Part shown: piece by piece, positions 37,333-45,754 of the stretch
How the letters are laid out: every line of letters starts with the position of its first letter
Numbering within the stretch: the first letter of the stretch is position 1
Assembly (NCBI GenBank): GCA_002794705.1
Contig: PGTK01000005.1
Coordinates: 1-64,000 of the forward strand
DNA from: Candidatus Thermofonsia Clade 1 bacterium
Lineage (GTDB): Bacteria > Chloroflexota > Anaerolineae > Aggregatilineales > UBA2796
Length of the DNA: 64,000 nucleotides
Direction: 5' to 3'
The notes under the pieces: model-generated
Told to the model about the DNA's origin: nothing
The model's database searches: none
What the model saw: the letters and a program-made list of their open reading frames with translations, nothing else
Translations under genes and position numbers: made by a program

Positions 37333-38253
37333 GAACCACAGCCTGAGACAGGCAATGCAGAGCCTGCCCTGCAATCCGTATTCGATCGCCGTGACGCGCA
37401 CTGGTGGGAGGGCGGCAAAAAGGTCGATCCAAGTGCCGAATTCAGCACGCGCAAGCTGGATACGCCCCTAGACCGTCTGACGCGCAAAATGGCGGGCAGA
37501 CGCAGCCAGACCCGCACGGATCGCAAGCGCGGACGCTACATTCAAGCGCGACCAGCAGGCGATAAGCGCGATGACATCGCTTTTGACGCCACTTTGCGCG
37601 CTGCTGCGCCCTATCAGCGTCAGCGTCCGCGCCAGAACCTCGCCTATAGCATTGAAATGCAGGATTTACAGCGCAAAATCCGCGTCAAGCGCGCTGCGAA
37701 CTTGATTCTGTTCGTGGTGGACGCCTCATGGAGCATGGCGGTCACTGAGCGGATGCAGGCGACCAAAGGCGCCATTCTCTCGCTGCTCACCGACGCCTAT
37801 CAGCGCCGCGACCGCGTCGGCTTGATCGTCTTCCAGAAGGATCGGGCGAATTTGGTCTTGCCGCCGACAAATTCAGTGGTCTTGGCGCGCAAAGCGCTGG
37901 CAGAAATCCCTGTAGGCGGCAAGACGCCGCTCTCAGCTGGCTTGCTCTTGGCGCTGCAGGTTTTTGAGCGGGAGAAACGCCTGCATCCTGATGTCATGCC
38001 GCTGATGATCCTGCTCACAGATGGCGCAGGCAATGTCTCGCTGAGCGATTTGCCGCCTCAGCAAGAGGCGCATCAGCTGGCAGACCGCATCCGCGAGGCG
38101 AACATTCGCAGCGTGACTATCAACATGGAGCATCCCGCCTTTGATCAGGGCTTGGCGCGCCAATTGGCGGAGCATCTGGGCAGTCCCTGCTTTGCGCTCG
38201 CCGATCTGCGCGCCGAGACGCTCTATCAGGCAGTCCGCCAGCAATTGGAGTAG
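37306..38253 (+). CDS. chlD: Chelatase D-type VWA subunit (ChlD/BchD C-terminal part)
   Basis: A 315-residue protein with a von Willebrand factor A domain (about 125-315). The MIDAS motif is DASWS with a downstream LLTDG. The N-terminal third is polar and basic, like the linker of ChlD (segments RRSQTRTDRKRGRY and IEMQDLQRKIRVKRAANLI). It starts at GTG inside a GTGA overlap with the chlI stop, with no strong ribosome-binding site, so it depends on coupling or on frameshifting. A full D subunit normally has an AAA domain as well. A fusion made by -1 frameshift with the preceding gene would restore it. Confidence 0.85.
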   Translation: MSAEQSERTEPQPETGNAEPALQSVFDRRDAHWWEGGKKVDPSAEFSTRKLDTPLDRLTRKMAGRRSQTRTDRKRGRYIQARPAGDKRDDIAFDATLRAAAPYQRQRPRQNLAYSIEMQDLQRKIRVKRAANLILFVVDASWSMAVTERMQATKGAILSLLTDAYQRRDRVGLIVFQKDRANLVLPPTNSVVLARKALAEIPVGGKTPLSAGLLLALQVFEREKRLHPDVMPLMILLTDGAGNVSLSDLPPQQEAHQLADRIREANIRSVTINMEHPAFDQGLARQLAEHLGSPCFALADLRAETLYQAVRQQLE

Positions 38254-39363
38254 CTACTGCTTCAACACAGCGAACACAACAATGCGCTTAGTGTTGACGC
38301 GGTAAGGATAGCACGAGATCAAGGTCAAGCGGGCTGTATCGCCGCCGCCACTCAGCACCCATGTATCAGTCGGCGCTACGATTTGGTGTCCCTTGATGAC
38401 GCCGCGCTCTGTGTTAGGCTGAACGATATAGGTATATTCCTTCGTCCACGTGCTAACAATTACCTCATCGCCGGGCTGCAGACGATCAAGGTGGCGGAAA
38501 ATCTCGCCGTAGATATCGTTGTGCGCCGTGAGCACCATGTTGCCGCGCTCGCCCGGATTGGCGCTCCCGATGTGGTGTCCGACGCCTAGTTTGAGTGCCT
38601 CCCAATCATCGCCCGTGACGATCTGGCTATCCACGCCGATGCGCGGAATACGAATGCGCACAGGTCCTTCGCGGCTGGGCGTCGGACGGCGGATAGGCAG
38701 ACTCGCCGTAAAGTTGACGAACTGATCGCGGTACTGCGCAGGCACTTCCTCAAGATTGAACACTGCCTCATCATCGCGGAAAGTGTGTCCGCCCGGTAGG
38801 ACTACAGCTGCAAGGTTGATCAGCGGCGTAGGCGTAGGTGGCGCAAATTGCGCACGGCGAGTTGCCTCTGCCTCCGCTTGCAGCGCTGCCGTCTGGCGCG
38901 AGACCTCCTCAAAGGACTGTAGCAAGCCGATCATCAGCACGATCAAGCCGATCACAGCGGCGATCTCCACAGCCGTGAGCGCAGCGTTCCAAAGTTGCTT
39001 GCGCCGCTTGCGCGCCCGCTCAGGATCATAGGCAGGCTGCATGGCGCGCAGCTCTAGCTCATCTTCAAAGGTCACATCGGCGAAGTAATCAGCGCGGCGC
39101 GCAGGCTGAGACGCTCTCAGAGTCGCCATTGGTTGCGATGTAGGCTCGGCGTCGCTTTCGGCGGGCGGCTCAGTCGGCACAGGCGCAAGATGCGGCGCAA
39201 GGCGCTCCGTCTCTTGAACCTGAATCGGGCGTCCGCCCGTGATGCGCCGTCCCTTGCCGTCATAGGTCTGCAGACGGGCAAGGCGCGCCTCGCGCTTGCG
39301 AATGGCGAGGATACGCTCTAATTCCTCGATTGAAAGCTCATCCACAGGGCGTTTATCGCGCAT
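38254..39363 (-). CDS. Sortase (class D/E-like), membrane-anchored
   Basis: A 369-residue protein. The N-terminal 130 residues are charged and probably cytoplasmic, then comes one membrane span (about 138-158, AAVIGLIVLMIGLL), a coiled-coil-like segment, and the sortase beta-barrel. The catalytic triad is visible: His in VLTAHND, Cys in TLISCYPY and Arg in VNTKR near the C-terminus. Sortases attach surface proteins to the cell wall or to each other, which implies exported substrates with sorting signals. None is obvious nearby. It converges exactly on chlD with no gap, and is followed upstream by a methyltransferase gene. Confidence 0.87.
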   Translation of the reverse strand: MRDKRPVDELSIEELERILAIRKREARLARLQTYDGKGRRITGGRPIQVQETERLAPHLAPVPTEPPAESDAEPTSQPMATLRASQPARRADYFADVTFEDELELRAMQPAYDPERARKRRKQLWNAALTAVEIAAVIGLIVLMIGLLQSFEEVSRQTAALQAEAEATRRAQFAPPTPTPLINLAAVVLPGGHTFRDDEAVFNLEEVPAQYRDQFVNFTASLPIRRPTPSREGPVRIRIPRIGVDSQIVTGDDWEALKLGVGHHIGSANPGERGNMVLTAHNDIYGEIFRHLDRLQPGDEVIVSTWTKEYTYIVQPNTERGVIKGHQIVAPTDTWVLSGGGDTARLTLISCYPYRVNTKRIVVFAVLKQ

Positions 39364-39384
39364 GGTGAGAGCCTCCCTCAGCGG

Positions 39385-40209
39385 CTATCGGCGTTTCGCT
39401 GCGACGGCGAACACCTCGCGTTCGAAAAACCAGCGGAACGGCGGCACATGGAAGGCGACGCTGCGCAGCGCGTCAATCCAGAGCGGATTTTGCCTGCGCT
39501 GCGGCGGCGAATCCAGCCAGACACGGCTGCGGAAGCCCGCCTTTGTCAAAGCGCGCCGCAAACTGAGCATGGATTGCTCATTCACATGCACCTCTTGATT
39601 GACGTCCACCAAAAAGGCGCGTGGATTGGCAGGATAGAGCGCGCCCTGCCCCAGCAGACGCCGAAAAGCGCGCACAAGCGGATAGGCATACCGATCATAC
39701 CACGCATTCGGCGCCGTATGGACGATCAAGCGACCGTCGGGCTTCAAAACGCGATGAATCTCACGCAGCGCCTCGTGTAGCTCCCACGGGTGCAGATGCT
39801 CAACCACGTCAAAAAGCAGGACGCGATCAAAGTAGCCGCTTGGGAAAGGCAAGCGCTTGGCATCCGCCTGCGCCACGCCGATCTTGCCGCGTGCGTCGTT
39901 CGTATGCTGCACAATCTCCCTAGAGAGCTGAACTGCCGCCGCAGCGTAGTCAATGCCGTAAGCGTTCGCACCCAATCTGGCGCAATGCCGCAAAATCTCG
40001 CCACGCCCACAGCCCACGTCCAGCACGGTCATGCCTGGCTCCACAGCGGCAAGGGCAAAAGCAGCGCTCAAACGGCGCGAGAGATGCTCCCCTTCGCTGC
40101 GCACAAACTCGTCATAGCCTTCACAGGCAGTCAGGAAGTATTCCTGCGTATAGCGCTCTGAAGGCACAGGTGCTTGGGCTGAAGGCGCTTGGCGAGTCTG
40201 CTTTTCCAA
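39385..40209 (-). CDS. Class I SAM-dependent methyltransferase
   Basis: About 274 residues if translation starts at the TTG at 40207-40209. The frame is open to 40353 but that would cross an extended -10 promoter and the neighbouring gene, so the longer reading is unlikely. The SAM motif is VLDVGCGRGEILRH, with GIDYAAAAV for the ribose-binding acidic residue and LLFDVVEHLHPWE after it. A C-terminal region rich in aromatic residues (HVPPFRWFFERE) follows. The substrate is unknown. It lies 21 nt before the sortase gene, so the two may be co-transcribed and act on the cell surface. Confidence 0.82.
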   Translation of the reverse strand: MEKQTRQAPSAQAPVPSERYTQEYFLTACEGYDEFVRSEGEHLSRRLSAAFALAAVEPGMTVLDVGCGRGEILRHCARLGANAYGIDYAAAAVQLSREIVQHTNDARGKIGVAQADAKRLPFPSGYFDRVLLFDVVEHLHPWELHEALREIHRVLKPDGRLIVHTAPNAWYDRYAYPLVRAFRRLLGQGALYPANPRAFLVDVNQEVHVNEQSMLSLRRALTKAGFRSRVWLDSPPQRRQNPLWIDALRSVAFHVPPFRWFFEREVFAVAAKRR

Positions 40210-40251
40210 AGGGCTACTCGAACTTTCTATGCTCTGAAAAGTCAGCGCCCT

Positions 40252-40260
40252 ATTATAACA
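40252..40260 (-). promoter_or_regulatory. Extended -10 promoter (TGTTATAAT)
   Basis: TG-T-TATAAT on the minus strand lies 3 nt after the glpC stop and about 43 nt before the likely TTG start of the methyltransferase. It argues against the longer open frame as its coding region. Confidence 0.6.
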
Positions 40261-40262
40261 AG

Positions 40263-41576
40263 CTAATCCGCTGAAATGCCATAAGCATACGCCAACAGCT
40301 CTACAGGATGGACGACTCGTGCGCCGCTCATCTGAGCGATGTGCCAACGGCACGTCTCAGTATCGCACACAGCCAGCCGTGCGCCGCTCTCCCGAATGCG
40401 ACGGAATAAAGGCGCGCCCACATCCTCAGCGATTTGGCGTTTCTCCGCTTTATAGCCGTAGGTGCCAGCAATGCCACAACATTCAGCGTCCATCTCCACA
40501 GCGCGCAACTCAGGGATCAGATCGAGCAGGTCTAGAGCTGGGCGTCCCATGCCATGCGCCTTGAGTTGGCACGGGGCATGGTACAGCACAATCGAATCGC
40601 CGATCAGGGCGCGAATCTCAGGCGGGAAGGCGCTCAAGGGTCGGAAATCGGTCTTCAGCCTGCCCTGCTGATAGAGACTCCACAAAAACTCGGAGATATC
40701 GTAAATACCGCTTGCTAACGCCTGCGTATCCTCATCATGCAGACCCAAAACATGCTCATAATCGCCCTTGAGCGCCATGATGCAACTGCCCGACGTGCCA
40801 ACAATCGGGATGCCACGCCGCGCATAGTCGGCAAGCGCGCTGATATTCTTGCGGGCGAAACGGCGCGCCTCCGCAAACATGCCGTTCGATTGCAGCGGCA
40901 AACCACAGCACGCCTGCGGCGGCACAATCACGCGAAAGCCATTGTGCTCTAGAATCTGCACGGCAAGTTTGCCAATGCGCGGCTCATAGCTGTTCGTGCT
41001 GCAGCCATGATAATAGACCACCACCGGGCGCGAATCCTCAGCCTGATGGGCGCGCTTTTGCTCGCGCTTGCGCCACCAACTCCGAAAGGTGTAGCCTGCC
41101 CACGTGGGGAAAGCCGCCCGCGCTGAGATTCCGAGCGTCTTTTCGGCAAACCAGCGGAAGGGCTTAAAGCGGAACAGCCAATTCAGCAGCGGCGCAAAGG
41201 GCGTGCCAAGTACGCCCCACCACGCATTGTGACCGAGAATCCAGTTGCGCAAGCTGAAGCCCTTTGCCTCTGCCAGCTTCGCCTTTGCCTGCGTGTTGAT
41301 CTCCATCACGCGCACGCCATGCGGACAAACAAGCGTGCATATGCCGCAGCCTGAGCAATAGTCTACCGATTGATCAGGCGAGGGCAGGTCGGGGTCGCGG
41401 AAGCGCTGCGCTTGCGGTCCGACGGTCTTGGGACCGGGAAACAGGTCAGTCACAGGCACAACCGGACACGCCTGTGTGCAAATATTGCACTTCAGGCAAT
41501 GATCGGCTGTGAACGGCGTCTCTTGCAAGTAGGGTAGCTCGCGCAATTCGGTCATTTCAGCCTCGATTATCTTCAA
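40263..41576 (-). CDS. glpC: Anaerobic glycerol-3-phosphate dehydrogenase subunit C
   Basis: A 437-residue iron-sulfur protein. Two 4Fe-4S clusters are predicted from CLKCNICTQACP (about 28-39) and CSGCGICTLVCP (about 74-85). The C-terminal half has two CCG-type cysteine-rich domains (CCGLPLQ and CCGIAGTYGYK). In E. coli GlpC anchors the GlpAB dehydrogenase to the membrane and passes electrons to quinone. It is the last gene of glpABC. Amphipathic segments around residues 110-150 could mediate membrane contact. The ATG is supported by context, but no strong ribosome-binding site was noted. Confidence 0.9.
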   Translation of the reverse strand: MKIIEAEMTELRELPYLQETPFTADHCLKCNICTQACPVVPVTDLFPGPKTVGPQAQRFRDPDLPSPDQSVDYCSGCGICTLVCPHGVRVMEINTQAKAKLAEAKGFSLRNWILGHNAWWGVLGTPFAPLLNWLFRFKPFRWFAEKTLGISARAAFPTWAGYTFRSWWRKREQKRAHQAEDSRPVVVYYHGCSTNSYEPRIGKLAVQILEHNGFRVIVPPQACCGLPLQSNGMFAEARRFARKNISALADYARRGIPIVGTSGSCIMALKGDYEHVLGLHDEDTQALASGIYDISEFLWSLYQQGRLKTDFRPLSAFPPEIRALIGDSIVLYHAPCQLKAHGMGRPALDLLDLIPELRAVEMDAECCGIAGTYGYKAEKRQIAEDVGAPLFRRIRESGARLAVCDTETCRWHIAQMSGARVVHPVELLAYAYGISAD

Positions 41577-41617
41577 AAATTTGCCGAGTCGCTCATAAGA
41601 AACGTTTTGTCCATTTT

Positions 41618-42844
41618 TTAGGGCTGCGCGAGCGCTATCTGCACAGCACGGTAGGCGGTCGCCAATGCCACGCCCTCTGAGGTCTCGAAAGGCGAAGGCG
41701 CGCCCAGTGGATGCGCCAAAATATGCCCCGCTGCAAACAGATTCTCGGCGAGCGGCACGCCTTCAGCGTCTAGCGGCTGCAAATGGGCATTGGCGCGTAT
41801 CCCGAAATGATGCACAGGGTGACCCTCAGGCGCTAACATCTGCCCGCTGAACCACTTGCCCCGATCCGCGATGTGCTGCACAGGAATCCCAAAGATTCCC
41901 TCCCAGACCCGCCCGTGATCGTCGCTGAACAAGCCGCCGCCATAAAGATTACCCGTCGCCAAAATGACCGCTTTTGCGCCGAAGAATTGCGGCTTGCCGG
42001 CAGCTGCTACCTCTACGCCCTTGACGCGCCGCCTCTCACAGACGCCGCGCACTACGGGATGTCCCACTTGCAACCGCACGCGCCGATCCAGCAGATAGCG
42101 CCGCAGTTTGTTATACAGCCGCGTGCCGGGTACGCTTGGCGGCAAAGTCGGCAGCTCAAAGACAGGTACGCCGAGCCGCTCTTGCAAGGTCTGGACGGTC
42201 TCGGCGTGATGTTCCAAACCCAGCACAGCAGGGAAAGCAACCGATGTCGCGCCGTTCAAGCGCGCCTTGACCTGCCGCGCCACCTCAGCGCGGAAAGGCG
42301 GTTGATCGAAGTAGCGTGCGTAGTCCGTCGGCGTTAAGTCCCATGGGCGTTCGCCAATGGGCGGCGCGATTAGAGCGAAATGCGCGCCTGAAAGCGCAGG
42401 ATAGTAATCGCGCCAGCCCTCAAAGCCCACAAACAGCGGGCGCTCACCTGCCTGCGCTGCGCCCTGATAGCCGTACGGCACAACCGCAGGACTCTGCCGA
42501 CTGCCTAGCGCTGTAAAGACCTGTTTGTTGTGCAGAGGCTGCTCCGCCTGATAGCCCAAGCCAATCTCAGCGCCAATCTGACCGAAAAGGCGCACTGCCT
42601 CTGAGAGCGACTCAGCGCCCGCCAAAGCGTAAGGATGTTCAGGCAAACGGGCTGCGAGATCGCGCACGGCACTGATCACGTCGCCCTGCGCCGAGTCGAG
42701 CAGACTGAGCCAGCCTGGAGTCACAACTAGCGAGCCGATTCCCTGCGCAATAACGCGGATTTTGGCATTTGGTCTGAGGTGCAAAGCGAAGGCAGCAGCG
42801 CTCAAGCCCGCCCAGCCCGCGCCAATGATCACCAGATCGTCCAT
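41618..42844 (-). CDS. glpB: Anaerobic glycerol-3-phosphate dehydrogenase subunit B
   Basis: About 408 residues from the ATG at 42842-42844, which has AAGGAAG upstream. The frame continues to 42907 without support. It has an N-terminal dinucleotide-binding motif (DLVIIGAGWAGLSAA) and a C-terminal FAD segment (NLFAAGHILAHPLGA, preceded by HFGIRANAHLQP). GlpB carries FMN/FAD and works with GlpA in oxidising glycerol-3-phosphate to dihydroxyacetone phosphate without oxygen. It begins 13 nt after glpA and is followed by glpC, as in E. coli. Confidence 0.88.
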   Translation of the reverse strand: MDDLVIIGAGWAGLSAAAFALHLRPNAKIRVIAQGIGSLVVTPGWLSLLDSAQGDVISAVRDLAARLPEHPYALAGAESLSEAVRLFGQIGAEIGLGYQAEQPLHNKQVFTALGSRQSPAVVPYGYQGAAQAGERPLFVGFEGWRDYYPALSGAHFALIAPPIGERPWDLTPTDYARYFDQPPFRAEVARQVKARLNGATSVAFPAVLGLEHHAETVQTLQERLGVPVFELPTLPPSVPGTRLYNKLRRYLLDRRVRLQVGHPVVRGVCERRRVKGVEVAAAGKPQFFGAKAVILATGNLYGGGLFSDDHGRVWEGIFGIPVQHIADRGKWFSGQMLAPEGHPVHHFGIRANAHLQPLDAEGVPLAENLFAAGHILAHPLGAPSPFETSEGVALATAYRAVQIALAQP

Positions 42845-42857
42845 GTTGGCTTCCTTG

Positions 42858-44486
42858 CTAGTCGGCGGCGTGCGCCTCAGGTTGTGGCGTCGGCACGCCA
42901 AGCGCACGCCGATAGATCATCTCATCTAACAGCGCTTGCCGCAGCTGGTGCCCCCACAGCAAGGGACGGTTGCCACGAAAACGCTCCTCAATAAAAGCAC
43001 TAAGCGCTGCAATGGACTTGGCAGGCGGTAAATGTGCCGTCTCACCCAGCACGCCCGCAGCGCGATAGCCGCAGAAGCCTGCCTGACACGGACCCATGCC
43101 TAGGCGGAGGTCGCGGCGTAGGTCATCAAGGCTGACTCCCTCACCTGAAGCGCGGATCGCAGTCTCCAGCTGGCTGCGCGTGACGATCTCACACTCACAG
43201 ATCAGGTTGTTATGTGTAGGCGCGTGTTCCAGCTGGTGGAGGCGATGAGTCAGCGTGTGCAGCTTGCGTCCGCTCCCGCCAAACCACGTCGGCTTGGGCA
43301 GAGGTGTCTCAGCCGTGCGACAAGGCGCCTGTACGCCCAAATAAGCACAGACCTCATCAGAGATTTTCTCAGCCATTTGGCGGTAGGTGGTCAGTTTGCC
43401 GCCTACAATTGAGAGCATCCCTTCAGCGCCCACGTCGGCGTGGCTGAGCGCACGGAATGAGCGCGTGATGAAGCGCCCATCTTCGCCCACGCCGCCCTCA
43501 GCCTCGCCTTCACGCTTGTCAGGCGGATCGTAGAGCGGACGCACACCCGCCCAAGCGCGCAGCGCCCGCGCCTTGCGAAAATCCGGGATCATCACCTCGC
43601 CTGCGTCCAGCATCTGCGTGACCTCGTGGGCAGGGATATCTACATCATCAGGGCGCTCTACGACCACTGAGGTCGTGCCAATCACGCAGACTGTGCCAAC
43701 AGGCACTAAGATATCGCCATCGCCCGGAGTAGCTAGCCGATTGATGATCGTGTTGACCCAACGGACGTTCATCGCCACCATCACGCCGCGATCATGGGTC
43801 ATGTGGATATCGGCGCCTGCCAGCTTAGCAACCTCACCTGCCCACGGACCCGCCGCGTTGACAATCGCACTGGCATGGACGCGCACCAAGCCACCTGTGC
43901 GCCGATTCTCCAGCAGCGCGCCGATCACTTTGCCGCCTGCTTTCTCAATGGCGCAAACGCGATGATAGTTGAGCGTCACGCCGCCTAGTGCCGCCGCTGC
44001 CTCGGTCAGCGTGTGAATCAGCTCGAAGGAGTCGCAAGCAGCGTCTGGCACGCGGTAGATAGCGTATGCCTTCGGATTCAAATGCGGCTCTTCCCTCAGC
44101 GCTTGTGCTAGACTGACAGGTTCGGTAGGAATACCGACTGCCTTGCAGCCCTCTAGCCAACGCGGGATGTAGTCAGGATCATCGGGCGGGAAGGCTGCAA
44201 ACCAGCCCCCGGTATCTTCGATAGTATGTGGCACAATTCGACGCACGATCCAGTTCTCTTCGATGCACTCCCGCGCCGATTCAGGGTCGCGCACGGCGTA
44301 GCGCCCGCCAGAGTGCAGCAGCCCGTGGTAACGCCCGGATGTGCCAGTTGCCACGTCGTTTTGCTCCGCCAAAATGACGCGCAAGCCGCGCTGTGAGAGG
44401 TCAAATAGCACGCCTGCGCCCGTTGCGCCGCCACCGATCACTAAGATATCGCAATTCAGCGTTGTTTCTGCTTGCATGAGCCGCAT
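42858..44486 (-). CDS. glpA: Anaerobic glycerol-3-phosphate dehydrogenase subunit A
   Basis: A 542-residue FAD enzyme that oxidises glycerol-3-phosphate. The N-terminal motif is CDILVIGGGATGAG (about 12-25), with TGTSGRYHGLLHSGGRYAV marking the GlpA/GlpD family. The C-terminal domain (about 425-500) has the BFD-type [2Fe-2S] cysteines, CECEIVTRSQL and GMGPCQAGFCGYR, which separate GlpA from aerobic GlpD. It starts at 44486 or three codons later. It leads glpABC. No glycerol kinase or facilitator gene is in the window, so the substrate may come from phospholipid turnover. Confidence 0.92.
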   Translation of the reverse strand: MRLMQAETTLNCDILVIGGGATGAGVLFDLSQRGLRVILAEQNDVATGTSGRYHGLLHSGGRYAVRDPESARECIEENWIVRRIVPHTIEDTGGWFAAFPPDDPDYIPRWLEGCKAVGIPTEPVSLAQALREEPHLNPKAYAIYRVPDAACDSFELIHTLTEAAAALGGVTLNYHRVCAIEKAGGKVIGALLENRRTGGLVRVHASAIVNAAGPWAGEVAKLAGADIHMTHDRGVMVAMNVRWVNTIINRLATPGDGDILVPVGTVCVIGTTSVVVERPDDVDIPAHEVTQMLDAGEVMIPDFRKARALRAWAGVRPLYDPPDKREGEAEGGVGEDGRFITRSFRALSHADVGAEGMLSIVGGKLTTYRQMAEKISDEVCAYLGVQAPCRTAETPLPKPTWFGGSGRKLHTLTHRLHQLEHAPTHNNLICECEIVTRSQLETAIRASGEGVSLDDLRRDLRLGMGPCQAGFCGYRAAGVLGETAHLPPAKSIAALSAFIEERFRGNRPLLWGHQLRQALLDEMIYRRALGVPTPQPEAHAAD

Positions 44487-44932
44487 CCGTCACAAATGTT
44501 CATCTGATGCACAAATCATAGCCTAAGCAAGCGCACCAATACAAGCAGGTCGCTCGACCACAGCCTATTTTTGCACATTCTTTACTCAAGGAGACAAAAA
44601 GAGAACATCTGAATCGCTACGTGCAGGAACAGTCAGACTGGCCATCGGTGCGCTAGTGTGTGAGGTCTCGCGGTCGTCGCTCTCATCTGCTCTACAGAGT
44701 GCGTTTGAAGTAAGCCAACAGTGCACGTCCTGTGAGCTACGTTGCCATGCCAAACGCTCCGTATGATCCGAACATTCTGCCCTACGGCTCAAGCGCTATG
44801 TCAATTTCAGAACACTCAGTGGGCTGCTGCTGGCGCACCTCGTAGCAATTCTATCTTGGAATAGGGTACATCGAGTCAAGAGCTGCTATACTACACTGAG
44901 TGACAAAAATCACGAAATAAGTGAGGAATCCG
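44487..44932. other. 446-base divergent intergenic region between glpA and the lipoprotein gene
   Basis: It probably carries promoters for both sides. On the glpA side, TATGAT (minus, 44515-44520) lies 29 nt from the start with a weak TTGTAT 18 nt further out, and CACAAAT occurs twice (44491, 44510). On the lipoprotein side there is TGCTATACT at 44884. The middle has short open frames without ribosome-binding sites or coding character, and no tRNA-like fold was recognised. Confidence 0.45.
44884..44892 (+). promoter_or_regulatory. Extended -10 promoter (TGCTATACT) for the lipoprotein operon
   Basis: TG-C-TATACT lies 40 nt before the ATG at 44933. It is identical to the element before the sigma factor operon. 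Confidence 0.6.
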
Positions 44933-45754
44933 ATGCACAGCCTACGAGTCGTTCTAGTGCTGATGTGCTTCATGCTTGCGGCGTGCAGCGCGCCTGCCGC
45001 CTCGCCTACGCCGCCGCCTGATCCGCGTACCTTGCTCAGCGCTGCCGCCGCCGATATCCAAGCGGTCAGTGCGCTGCGCTTCAAACTGCAATTGACGGGT
45101 GCGCCCGCCTTCATTGATGATGCGAACCTCATCTCGTTCAGCAGCGCAGATGGCGTCTACGTAGCGCCGGATAAGGTCAGCGCCAGAGTGAGCGCAGCTG
45201 TGGCGGGCGTTGCAGGACAGATTGACATTGTCACCGTCGGCAACGACCAATACATGAAGCACATCCTGCTGACCGCTAATCGCTGGCTGAACATGCAATT
45301 CTCGCCTGGCTTCAACGCCGATCAGCTCATTCGCGGCGATCTAGGCATCAAATACGCGCTCAACGCCCTGACTGACCTAACCTATCACGGCGTGGTAGAC
45401 CTGTTTGGCACACGAGTCCATCACATCAGCGGCAAGGCAAGCGTCGCCGATATCAGCGCGGTCACCGTCAACCTGATTCGCGGCACAGGAACTGCCAATG
45501 CGGATATCTATATCAACGTGGCGAACGGGCGCGTGGAGCGCATTATCCTAGTGCAACCTGAGACCGCCACTGACCAGCATCCAGAGCCGACAACATGGAT
45601 CATGGAACTTTTTGACTACGATGATCGTTCGATCAGCGTGGAAGTGCCACAAGTCGAGAGCGTGCCGACGGCTACGCCGAGCGCCCTGAGTGCGCCTGAT
45701 GCCCTCCCGACCCTGCCAAGCCGCGCTACACCTGAGGCAACCCAAGCACCATGA
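44933..45754 (+). CDS. LppX/LprA/LprF/LprG-type lipoprotein
   Basis: About 273 residues from the ATG with GAGG upstream. The signal peptide ends in a lipobox, LAAC, with Cys18 as the lipidation site, followed by a Pro/Ser-rich spacer. The mature part is an alpha/beta cup fold typical of LppX_LprAFG: DIQAVSALRFKLQLTG, TVGNDQYMKH, NALTDLTYHGVVDLFGTRVHHISG, and YINVANGRVERIIL. In mycobacteria LprG binds triacylated lipids and works with the MFS pump P55. The C-terminal tail is low-complexity (Pro, Ala, Thr, Ser). Its stop overlaps the MFS start (ATGA), matching the lprG-P55 gene order. Confidence 0.85.
   Translation: MHSLRVVLVLMCFMLAACSAPAASPTPPPDPRTLLSAAAADIQAVSALRFKLQLTGAPAFIDDANLISFSSADGVYVAPDKVSARVSAAVAGVAGQIDIVTVGNDQYMKHILLTANRWLNMQFSPGFNADQLIRGDLGIKYALNALTDLTYHGVVDLFGTRVHHISGKASVADISAVTVNLIRGTGTANADIYINVANGRVERIILVQPETATDQHPEPTTWIMELFDYDDRSISVEVPQVESVPTATPSALSAPDALPTLPSRATPEATQAP

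Noticed and set aside
36203..38253. Chelatase I/D pair as proof of phototrophy
   Set aside because: No bchH, bchL/N/B or reaction-centre genes are visible. I/D subunits also serve cobalt insertion, so bacteriochlorophyll synthesis cannot be claimed.
40210..40353. N-terminal extension of the methyltransferase to 40353
   Set aside because: It would cross a TGTTATAAT promoter and the end of glpC. The extra residues look non-coding.
44586..44792. 68-codon frame in the glpA/lipoprotein intergenic region
   Set aside because: There is no ribosome-binding site, and the composition is unlike a protein. Nothing in it looks conserved.
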